Origin: Myripristis murdjan
Taxonomy: Eukaryota; Chordata; Actinopteri; Holocentriformes; Holocentridae
Direction of reading: 5' to 3'
Length of the DNA stretch: 64,000 nt
Assembly: GCF_902150065.1 (NCBI RefSeq)
Contig: NC_043994.1
Span: 22,944,413 to 23,008,412 of the forward strand
The translations under genes and the position numbers were made by a program. Below the pieces are notes generated by a model that was not told the origin of the DNA, did not search any database, and saw only the letters and a list, made by a program, of their open reading frames with translations. The stretch's first letter is position 1. Each line of letters starts with the position of its first letter. Positions 12,201 to 19,999 of the stretch are shown in pieces.

Positions 12201-15200
12201 GTGTATTCATCCACCTGGTCTGAACATTTGGACACTCTCTGTGACGTCTTCACCCGGCTGCAAAACGCTTCCCTCACCCTCAACTTGGCCAAGTGTAAGT
12301 TTGGGAAGGCTGTTGTAACATATCTGGGCAAGCAAGTGGGACAGGGTTGCGTTAGCCCTGTCTCTTCCAAAGTGCAGGCCATTCTGAATTTCCCAGCTCC
12401 TCAAACGCGCCGTGAACTCCGCCGTTTTCTGGGGATGGCTGGATACTATAGGGCCTTCTGTAAAAACTTTGCTGACGTCACAGCTCCGTTGACAGGTTTA
12501 GTTAGTCCTAAAACCCCTTTTCAGTGGTCGGGGGAATGTCAGTCCGCTTTTGAGGCTGCTAAAGCTCTCCTCTGCAGTGCCCCTGTGCTCGCTGCTCCCA
12601 ACTTTGCGCGTCCGTTTAAGTTGGAAGTGGATGCCAGTGCGCATGTATGGGGTGCCGAATGTAAAAATTCGGTCACCATTTTATAGACAACATATTTCGA
12701 ACATTTAGCTGACTTTCCTCACATTTAGCTCATTTTTCTTTCATTTTTCTTTCATTTGAGACAAAAATTCATGTAAAACAGCATGTTCTCTAATTGTTAA
12801 AAAAATGTGTACGCATGAAAAATAAATCTAAATCTAAATGCTAAATCTAAATCTAAATGTTAAATGTAAATCTAAATGTTAAATCTAAATGTAAATGTTA
12901 AATGTAAATCTAAATGTAAATGTTAAATCTAAATCTAAATGTTAAATGTAAATCTAAATGTTAAATCTAAATGTAAATGTTAAATCGGTCGCCAAGTGTA
13001 AAGCTAAATATTTAGAAATTATGCAAATTGGGCAGGTCAGCGCCCGTCGTCCACGCCCCTGGCAGTAGCCTCAGATCATGTGGCCCCGCCCACACCACCG
13101 ACTGCGGCTCAGTGGGTGAGGCGAGGTGAAGAGGCAGAGACATGGCCGGTTCGCTCCCGACAGAGGAGCTCGAGAGGGCCGTTGTGGCCGGTGTGCGGGC
13201 TGCACTTCAGGGGATGATTCCACGGGTGCACTCCACACCACAAACGGTAAGTGAAGCAGTTGAATTTTAACTTATTAACTAATTCTGGACGGAGTTCCTG
13301 TTAACTTAGTTAGCCGGCCGACAAGCTAACGTCACCGTTTGTCAGTGTGACTTGGATGCTAGCAAAGGTTATGTGATCCACAGTAAAGATTAGCTATAGC
13401 TATGTTTGAAAAACGTAACCCCAGTTAACCACAACTCAGTGGTTACCAGTAGCAACAGTGACCATGTTTCATGTCTCTCTTTTTCAAGACCCTTTTTTGG
13501 AAAAATACTTTTTATATGGACATTCTGCAACATCAGCCCATGCTAGCTTTAAACTCAGTGCGGGGTATAGCTCTGTGGCAACTTCAAGCGTTTTTTTTGC
13601 TGCATCACAGCCCTTGTAACGTTTCTCATTCACAAAATCGCACATCCTCCTAACCCTCCAGCTGGAGCGGCATGTCCGCTGGCTGCTACATTCAACCGGG
13701 TGGCGGCGCACACTGGCCGGCCCACCTGATACCGGCCGGTCGGCACCACGCCCACCCGGTCAGGTCTGCCGGATCTGACAGGTGCGCTGCGCACACAGAC
13801 TGCCATATATACCTTTCATCATAAATCAACTTTTGTTTATACGCAGTTGCAGCAGCACAATGGACAGCAACACAGACAACATGGTTGATTATTGATTGTG
13901 TGACTCCGCCATTCGCAGGTAATCGCGCTGCGCATTAAACGAGTTTGCTTAGGGCAGGAGGAGCTACGTTAACAGGAACAGCTAACTAAGCTAACAGGAA
14001 CTCCGTCCAGAATTAGTTAATAAGTTAAAATTCAACTGCTTCACTTACCGTTTGTGGTGTGGAGTGCACCCGTGGAATCATCCCCTGAAGTGCAGCCCGC
14101 ACACCGGCCACAACGGCCCTCTCGAGCTCCTCTGTCGGGAGCGAACCGGCCATGTCTCTGCCTCTACACCTCGCCTCACCCACTGAGCCGCAGTCGGTGG
14201 TGTGGGCGGGGCCACATGATCTGAGGCTACTGCCAGGGGCGTGGACGACGGGCGCTGACCTGCCCAATTTGCATAATTTCTAAATATTTAGCTTTACACT
14301 TGGCGACCGATTTAACATTTACATTTAGATTTAACATTTAGATTTACATTTAACATTTAGATTTAGATTTAACATTTAGATTTACATTTAACATTTACAT
14401 TTAGATTTAACATTTACATTTAGATTTAACATTTAGATTTACATTTAACATTTACATTTAGATTTAACATTTAGATTTACATTTAACATTTAGATTTACA
14501 TTTAACATTTACATTTAGATTTAACATTTAGATTTACATTTAACATTTACATTTAGATTTAACATTTAGATTTAGATTTAGATTTATTTTTCATGCGTAC
14601 ACATTTTTTTAACAATTAGAGAACATGCTGTTTTACATGAATTTTTGTCTCAAATGAAAGAAAAATGAAAGAAAAATGAGCTAAATGTGAGGAAAGTCAG
14701 TTAAATGTTCGAAATATGTTGTCTATAAAATGGTGACCGAATTTTTACATTCGGCACCCCATACGCATGGAGCGGGCGCAGTGCTCTTGCAGGAGGATGA
14801 CAGTGGCATTGACCATCCTGTAGCCTATTTCTCCAAAAAGTTCAACAAACACCAGTTGCACTATAGCACAATTGAGAAGGAGGCCCTGTCTTTGTTGTTG
14901 GCTCTCCAGCATTTTTCTGTTTATGTTAGCTCCAGCCCAGTGCCCACGGTCGTTTTCTCCGACCACAACCCACTCGTTTTTTTGTTCCGGATGCAGAATA
15001 GCAACCAACGCCTTATGCGCTGGTCTCTTTTACTTCAGGATTTTGATGTTGAAATTCGTTATAAGAAGGGTTTAGACAATATTATGGCTGATGCACTGTC
15101 TCGCTCCTAGTTAGTGTAAAAAAAAAAAAAAAAAAAATCAGACATGTTCTGTAGGGGGAACATGTTTGATTTTCTTTGGGTGGGGAGGTGTTATGACCAG

Positions 15201-17036
15201 GGGTCATGTATCTGTTGTGTTTACTTTTTGTTGTGTGCTGACAGCTCTTTCTCTCCCCTCCCTCTCTGCATCAGAAATCAGCTGTCTGTTTTCATGAGCT
15301 GCAGGTGTGCGAGCCTCTCCCAGCTGACCACGTGACCGAGCTGCTGCCGCTGATTGGCTGATCATTCCCTTTAAATGCCAGCTGATCCCAGCCGTCAGTC
15401 TCTGACTCTCTGACTCCCAACCGACAGCAGCCAACTATTTCCAGCGTCTGTAATTTGAGTGTTAGATAGACATCGGTTTTGAATAGTGGAAAATTATCTG
15501 CCCTTAGCATTGTGTGTTTTGTGGTGACCCTGTCACCACCTTTGTAAATATTGTAAATATTAGTGAGAGAAGTAGCAGTCCTCTGTAGGAGGGAGAAGCC
15601 TTTTTGTTATAGTTCTTTTTCTCCTGTTTTACTTTAGATTAGGAGGTAGGTAAGTTTGATTGTCTTTTGTTTAATTTGTTTTCTAACAGGTAAGGCAGGG
15701 AGTTTGAGTTAGCGGTTTTATTTATTATTTTGGCTGTGCTCTCTCTGAAGTTTAATAAAACTGCTACTTTGCCTTCAAAATAGTGTATTGTTGGCTGGTG
15801 TACTTGGGAGTGGGAAGAGCAGGGCAACCATCGTGTGTGACCCTGGTGCCCCTAGGCCAGGGTCATAACATTTTGCTTTAACCAGTCTTTTCTCCTGGTT
15901 CTAGTTTGAAGTTATTTAGAGGCCAAATCATAGTTTACAGCCTAAGGGGCTTTACAGGCCGACAAATTAACAACAAAGAAAACAGGATGGCACTCCCACT
16001 ACAGGTGAGGGAAAAAAACACACACCCACAGATAAAAGGGAAAAAAGGAACAAAATCCTCAGAAGGACCATGTAGAGAGGGAGCCTGTCCTGGCCAGTCA
16101 GATGTGCAACTGGTGCCAACAAGCAGGGCAAATAATGAAAATCACATTGCGAACATTATAAAATGTAGGGTTGAATTAATTAAAGAAAGTAGAGTTACAC
16201 AAGATGAGAGGAAGATTATGAAATGTAAATTATATAAAGACCTCACACTAGCAGACAAAGCAAAGACAACTTGACAAGCAGCAGGACGGATGGACAGATT
16301 TAGGCGCAAGCGCGTATGCGTTTTCAAGGATAGCGACAGAATTTGTATTTGACGTACATTCGTTTTCTAAAGCCTTTCCTTAATGTCAGCCGTCGTCATT
16401 TAATGCGTAACCCAAAACTCAACCTTTACTTTAACTCTAACCCAACATTACTCTAAACTAATAAGCCAAAATGACCACCCAAAATGCAAAACAAACAAAC
16501 GAACAAACAGACAAATCCGTCGCAATCCTAGGAAACGCAAATCTGCCAGGCGAGCAGCCACGAAGCACAGGGACGAGTCTGCTGCTGCTTTCTCAGGGGC
16601 ACTTGACTGGGTTAAGTTGCTTTGAGCAGCACAAGAAACGCCAGTCAAGTGGCAGACAAAAATCAAATCAAATCAAATAAATTAAAAAACAGAGGAAGGC
16701 ATATCTAATCGAAACCAAACAAAGCCTAAACGACACAGTCGCACTCACCTTGTGATCTGGTCGGCAAATGATGACCTTAAAATCAGGCCACGTATCAACA
16801 ACAACATCCACTGTATTTACTTTATTCCTTTTCATGCCGTGTAAGAGTCCATACACCTACAAACACACACACATATGGAGTGAAACGGAGAAGACAAACG
16901 GGCTCTGCTGTGATTTTGCTGCTGACATAACGGGGAAAATGGAATTACGCGTTTAAGTTACCTTTAAACTTTTCGGTAAATGCTTGAACAAAAGTCCCTC
17001 AGCAACCCGCAGCTCTTCTGCATTCAGGACCTTCAT
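6211..17036 (-). CDS. Glycine N-acyltransferase-like protein, copy A
   Basis: Five coding exons on the minus strand: 16962-17036, 16749-16856, 7052-7166, 6755-6887 and 6211-6610. They join in phase to 276 codons plus TGA, close to the usual GLYAT length of about 290. The family transfers acyl groups from acyl-CoA to glycine or other amino acids in detoxification. Exon 1 (MKVLNAEELRVAEG) and exon 2 (VDTWPDFKVIICRP) give the N-terminal GLYAT domain. Exon 5 gives the GNAT-like domain with the acyl-CoA-binding turn HRQKGYAK and the family block TLPEH. Exon 3 is 6 nt shorter than in B and C, an in-frame loss of two codons. Intron 2 is about 9.6 kb because it contains a Gypsy element. The reading frame and splice sites look intact. 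The substrate cannot be told. Confidence 0.85.
7555..8236 (+). repeat. 5' LTR of the Gypsy element
   Basis: 682 bp, TG...CA, apparently the same as the LTR at 15189-15870. A TTTAAA TATA-like box near 7736 and an AATAAA at 8120 are plausible promoter and polyadenylation signals. Short ORFs inside it are duplicated in the other LTR and are not genes. Confidence 0.95.
8242..8253 (+). other. Gypsy primer-binding site (tRNA-Pro type)
   Basis: Five bases after the LTR, TGGGGGCTCGTC matches the start of the tRNA-Pro primer-binding site known from murine leukaemia virus. After 12 bases the match stops, so pairing would be partial. Confidence 0.65.
8356..9500 (+). other. Gypsy gag region
   Basis: Open region that probably starts at ATG 8356 (MEFKLEDFATDP); the frame is open upstream into the LTR, but that stretch is unlikely to be coding. 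A charged coiled-coil-like stretch (about 8630-8730) is followed by a capsid-like domain with LLLEEFKNCLPERV, then a basic segment and a CCHC zinc knuckle (CFYCHEIGHLIANC, about 9410-9450). This is the normal Ty3/Gypsy gag layout of fish elements, related to gag domains of the SCAN/PEG10 type. Confidence 0.85.
9600..9870 (+). other. Gypsy aspartic protease region
   Basis: A retropepsin-like segment is recognisable from the active-site motif LRDTGAKQSF near 9640-9670 and a downstream GIDLILANDV-like block near 9840, which resembles the I-L-G-x-D C-terminal motif of Gypsy proteases. The family makes it as part of a Gag-Pol polyprotein. Confidence 0.7.
10190..11460 (+). other. Gypsy integrase region (upstream of RT)
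   Basis: The N-terminal HHCC zinc-binding module is seen as HDHCLSGHLGISKTYKRI followed by CRSCHTCQ (about 10410-10530). It is followed by the DDE core with DCVGPLPK, QSDQGTNF and YHPESQGALERFH (10625-10925), and a C-terminal GPYVIDRKI segment of GPY/F type near 11325. The whole lies before the reverse transcriptase, the reverse of the usual Ty3/Gypsy order. Confidence 0.92.
11640..12645 (+). other. Gypsy reverse transcriptase and start of RNase H
   Basis: Reverse transcriptase blocks are in order: SPWSSPSLLVPK, FCNDYRRLN, FVTKLDLLKGYWQVPL, MPFGLRNAPATFQRLM and the catalytic VYLDDIVVYS (about 12180-12210), followed by the thumb and the linker FLGMAGYYRAFCKNFA. RNase H begins near 12610 with LEVDASAH and is then interrupted by the nested DNA transposon. 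Confidence 0.92.
12823..12986 (+). repeat. TAAATC/TAAATG hexamer array, left arm
   Basis: About 160 bp of irregularly alternating TAAATC and TAAATG hexamers sit within the left TIR. It is a subterminal repeat that might be a transposase-binding array. It is not telomeric, since the G-rich motif is lacking. Confidence 0.85.
13142..13246 (+). CDS. Mini-gene exon 1 inside the transposon arm
   Basis: Thirty-five codons begin MAGSLPTEELERAVVAGVRA and end at a strong donor, ACG|GTAAGT. The same exon lies inverted in the right arm (minus strand, 14049-14153). It is preceded by a GC-rich segment that could be a promoter. Since it lies within the TIR it is carried twice. Probably the first exon of the transposase of a parental element or of a captured host gene; I do not recognise the family. 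Confidence 0.5.
13662..13778 (+). CDS. Candidate mini-gene exon 2 in the transposon core
   Basis: After a good branch/pyrimidine tract (CCTCCTAACCCTCCAG) the frame set by exon 1 (phase 0) stays open for 38 codons, starting LERHVRWLLHSTGWRRTLAG and ending in TGA at 13776-13778. A donor-like CAG|GTCTGC at 13763 could instead splice onward. Arginine- and proline-rich, with no known domain seen. The agreement of splice signal and phase supports it, but this is inference without transcripts. Confidence 0.35.
   Translation: MERHVRWLLHSTGWRRTLAGPPDTGRSAPRPPGQVCRI
13981..14763 (-). repeat. Right arm of the long-TIR transposon
   Basis: Inverted copy of 12646-13314, made longer by a larger hexamer array. 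It includes the mirror exon at 14049-14153 on the minus strand. Confidence 0.85.
14310..14587 (-). repeat. TAAATC/TAAATG hexamer array, right arm
   Basis: About 280 bp of GATTTA/CATTTA units, the complement of the left array but roughly 115 bp longer. This is typical of slippage after insertion. Confidence 0.85.
14764..15110 (+). other. Remainder of Gypsy RNase H
   Basis: It continues the RNase H domain beyond the nested transposon, with VAYFSKKFNKHQLHYSTIEK, SDHNPLVFL and the end block GLDNIMADALSR. The last block is the usual C-terminal D-x-x-A-D-A-L-S-R of Gypsy RNase H. About 80 bp later the 3' LTR begins. The short gap holds a poly-A run and a purine-rich tract (GGGTGGGGAGG) just before the LTR, the expected plus-strand primer. 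No env ORF. Confidence 0.88.
15189..15870 (+). repeat. 3' LTR of the Gypsy element
   Basis: 682 bp, apparently base for base the same as 7555-8236 when read side by side. It ends GGTCATAACA and is followed by the TTTT target duplication. Confidence 0.95.
15871..16265. repeat. Interspersed repeat in GLYAT intron 2 (copies A and C)
   Basis: The block with GGGCTTTACAGGC, CACTCCCAC and AGAGAGGGAGCC recurs at 26500-26920 in copy C and is largely missing from copies B and D. It resembles a common fish intergenic repeat without coding capacity. It was present in the unit before at least one of the duplications. Class unresolved. Confidence 0.5.
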
Positions 17037-17451
17037 GTTTGGTTTGTTAAATTTGCTGATGCAAAGCGTCTCCTGTGTTACGATATTCCTCCTTAGTTCC
17101 CGCAAAACGCAACCAAGTTTGCTTAATGAGTGAATTATCAGCTTGTCGTTCACTGCAGTCAGACACGACTGTCAATCTTTTTTTTTCTTTCTTTTTTTTT
17201 TTTAGTATATCATTGGTTACAAAGTTATAAGACGGTGGATTTTGTTAAAACCCAGCCTCACTGCCAGGCGGATCTACGTTTTTCAAAATTAAAGCCTGGT
17301 TGGTGAACATATATGCAAAGTATCAAGACGTCACTAATCAGTTCAAGATCTCATCATTTAAAAAAAAGCCGCCCACATCTGGAGGAGAGCCCTGTCTACT
17401 CGCTTAGACCCACTGTATGTCCCAGGTGTTTTACCATCTGTCAGCTGACAG

Positions 17452-17617
17452 CAGGGGCGCCGTATATGGGGGAAAAGGTAGGACAATTCCAAGGGCCCTT
17501 GCCTGACATGGGGCCCCCCAAAAATAGGTAAAAACTAATATAAAAATATTAAACCATCATCGAGTAAATATATATATATATTTTTCATGGGGCCCAAAAT
17601 CCCTGGCGGCACCCCTG
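17452..17617. mobile_element. hAT-type miniature element, 166 bp
   Basis: Begins CAGGGGCGCCG and ends CGGCACCCCTG, with an exact 8-bp duplication GCTGACAG on both sides (17444-17451, 17618-17625). The same site is empty in the B-C spacer (near 22600) and in the C-D spacer (near 27765), which shows the exact limits. It was inserted after those units separated. Confidence 0.9.
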
Positions 17618-18160
17618 GCTGACAGAGCAATACACCATCAATCTGGCTTTCAAAATACTGGACAACCCGTGTGCCCACCTTCTCCACTCTCCAGAGTTCA
17701 TCCCACTTCTGTCTGGCAGCAGATTTCTCTCGAATGCCTATAATAAAGAAAAAAAGAGCAAGCATTTCTTTCATCCTGAGGAGCATAAAGTCATTATCAC
17801 TGCCTAAACTTTTTAATGCCTTAATATTTCTGTGTCCTTTATGTGCTCCTGTGCACAATAGATGAACCTGGGGAAATAAAGGTTTCATTCATTTACTGAC
17901 TGATACAAAGTGCCAAAATCAGGAACATACCCAAGAAGGAATTTGTCATAATATACTGATGATGCATTTGCAGCCCTCCATCCATCCACACTCCCGCAAG
18001 ATGGCAAATGAGGCTGTTAAACACATACAAAGAACCACAGCTTTTCTGAACCGCCAAAAAATTATTTAATACACAAGTGATGGAGATACAGACAGCTTAA
18101 GATGTGCAATGCCTGTGTAACTATAACACATGATGGGAAGGTGAGGGACAGGGTTATATA

Positions 18161-18634
18161 CACTCAGTGGCCACTTTATTAGGTCCACCTGTGCAGTCTA
18201 ATGCAGTTCAATTCAACAGATCTGCCATTGATTCTACCTTTTAAGAAAGTTTATATTATCCAGTGTTTGTTGACGTTGTGGAGAATGTGTACATTTAATT
18301 CTATGTTTACTGAGGTTGTAGTTTTCAGAGGTCTTGTACTGGGCTACATTATATTCAGAGGTGTTTCTGATTTTTGGTCCTCCCTATTTATATACATGAG
18401 GGAGGACAGAATATTGGAAACAACTCTCAATAAACTGCAGTCCAGTGCAACAGCACCAGTAACTCTATCAGCTCAATGCCAAACATAGAATTGAATGAGC
18501 ACCTCTATTATTGTGACAAAAAGAAAATCTGAGCATTATAGGCAGCAGAAAAGGAAACTTTATGGCAGAATAGTTGGATTGAATTGGATTGTAATAGACT
18601 GTACAGGTGGACCTAATAAAGTGGCCACTGAGTG
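18161..18634. mobile_element. CACTCAGTGGCC miniature element, copy 1
   Basis: 474 bp with long terminal inverted repeats CACTCAGTGGCCACTTTA... / ...GTGGCCACTGAGTG, flanked by TA (TATA) on both sides. No transposase. The same element sits at the same relative place in the B-C (23335) and C-D (28297) spacers. The homologous site upstream of copy D (about 34850) is empty and reads CTTATACCCAAATG. Confidence 0.85.
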
Positions 18635-19380
18635 TATACCCAAATGAAAAAATTCACATATAGTCAATATAACTCACCAGAAAAGTATCTGTTTTAGTTT
18701 ACAAAGCCAGTATTTGTAAATTCAGTCCAAAACTGCAGCCTGATTCATGCGATTTTGCCATGTGTGCAATGCTTGTGTAACTATAACACATGATAGCAGG
18801 GTGAGGGATATAAGCTTATTCATTGTGTAAAAGAAAACAAAAATCATAGTAGATAAAACTTATCAGAAAATTCTCTGTTTTAGTTTACAAATAGCCAATA
18901 TTAAGATTAATTAAAGCACTGGTTAATTTATCAGTTTGTGGACTTTGGAAACCTTTGCACCAAACAACATATTCACAAGCTGCACATCCTCTGCAAGGAT
19001 AGCATCCCTGTATGAAGGATTTGTGGTTTGTTCTTATAGCATCTGTATGTACCATTAAGTCTGATATATTCTGTGATGGAAATTCAAATACACACATTCA
19101 CACACAACCAAAACACTTAATTCCAGCACTTTTTTTCCATGGTTCAACATTGTAACCATAGTTTTGTTCAAAAGAAAATCTTTCCAGCATTAAGCATTTT
19201 TCCCAATACTTCCACTGCTTATGTATGATTGAAAGAACATGAATAATGCCCAATAAAAACAACATTTTACAAACTACAGACACAGCAACAGCGTTAACAT
19301 TTACATTAGATCAGCAGGTTTGAAGTTAGAGGTCAGTGTCCACAAGCTTTAACACACTTTAACACACACACTTATTTAAC

Positions 19381-19986
19381 ACACAATACGTATTTAATTA
19401 ATTTTGAGTGTTTTGTCATTTATATTTTGCTTAACAGAAAAAAAATAGAACTAGAAAAAAACGTTCAACAATTAGTCTAATCATAGTCTTGAGCTAAATG
19501 CAAGTAATTCACATGACATGTCCTGTCAGCTCCAGTGACTTCCTCATTGTGAACCACCGTAATTCATTGGTGTTTTTTGTGACCAGCAGCTTGAGGAATC
19601 AAGCTGCTTTTGTGTTTAGTGCAAAACTCCCTCGAAGACAGGGGTAGGAAATCATGTGCCATAGTGAGCCGAAAGTCTGCAGGTTTTCACCGCAACCAAA
19701 AGTGCAGTGTTCACAAAGATTATATTAAAACAAAATCTGCAACTGATAGGCCATTTAATGGTATCTCCATCCATGTATCTAAAATGTATTTTTGTATTTT
19801 GAAATTAGAAATTACTTATATTTTAGTTAAATACATTTTGTCATAGTATTTTTTTATTATTATTATTTTGACACATTTGACAAGCAGATATTTGTAATTT
19901 GTAACAAGATACTTTTTGTAGTTTTTTGTTTTGTTTTGTTTTTTTTATTTGAAAGATACTTTTTGGTTCATTTGTGCCCATCTCTG
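19381..19986. mobile_element. hAT-type element, copy in unit B (left end lost)
   Basis: Homologous to 24578-25208. The right end CCATCTCTG followed by GATGAAGA is intact, while the left end is replaced by AACACACACTTATTT-like sequence. A short ORF around CLVQNSLEDRGRK is not a gene; it recurs in unit C as part of the repeat. Confidence 0.7.
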
Positions 19987-19999
19987 GATGAAGAGGACC

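Larger units (their letters stand above)
12646..13314 (+). repeat. Left arm of the long-TIR transposon
   Basis: Inverted partner of 13981-14763. Symmetry is lost after GTTAGC at 13314. Few substitutions are seen between the arms; the main difference is the length of the hexamer array. Confidence 0.85.
12646..14763. mobile_element. Long-TIR DNA transposon nested in the Gypsy RNase H region
   Basis: 2118 bp flanked by a 6-bp direct repeat, CGCATG (12640-12645 and 14764-14769). The two arms are inverted repeats of about 670 and 780 bp. They begin TATGGGGTGCCGAATG and contain, in order inward, a terminal unique part, an array of TAAATC/TAAATG hexamers, a GC-rich promoter-like segment and a short coding exon. 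A unique core of about 670 bp separates them. No full transposase is present, so the copy is non-autonomous. Six-base duplications exclude Tc1/mariner, piggyBac and typical hAT. The superfamily is not resolved. Confidence 0.85.
7555..15870 (+). mobile_element. Ty3/Gypsy LTR retrotransposon, Gmr1-like, in GLYAT-A intron 2
   Basis: An 8.3-kb element lies in antisense orientation to the host gene. It has two 682-bp LTRs that begin TG and end CA, with a 10-bp inverted terminus (TGTTATGACC / GGTCATAACA), and is flanked by a 4-bp TTTT duplication. Parts in order: 5' LTR, primer-binding site, gag with a CCHC knuckle, protease, integrase (HHCC zinc finger, core, GPY-like end), reverse transcriptase, RNase H, purine-rich tract, 3' LTR. 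Integrase before reverse transcriptase is known for the Gmr1 group of Ty3/Gypsy elements of fish and other deuterostomes. No env was seen. The LTRs look identical, so the insertion is young. The copy is broken: a nested DNA transposon splits the RNase H region, and there may be one other break. Confidence 0.92.
17037..19999. other. Spacer between GLYAT copies A and B
   Basis: Upstream region of copy A and 3' flank of copy B. It contains a poly-T tract (17178-17204), two miniature elements listed separately, a doubled block around AACTATAACACATGAT (18118, 18778) and the 3' flank homologous to 5960 onward. No extra exon was found. The promoter of copy A should lie in 17037-17180, where 27379-27520 in copy C is closely similar, but no TATA box is clear. 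Confidence 0.55.

Noticed and set aside
12823-14587. CRISPR array or interstitial telomere made of the hexamer arrays
   Set aside because: Units are 6 bp without spacers, sit symmetrically in transposon arms, and are not TTAGGG. The genome is eukaryotic.
12646-14763. Small Polinton-like element, because of 6-bp duplications and long inverted ends
   Set aside because: No Polinton gene, termini do not begin AG, and the length is only 2.1 kb.
14730-15110. Independent gene for an RNase H-like protein
   Set aside because: It is the continuation of the Gypsy RNase H region beyond the nested transposon.
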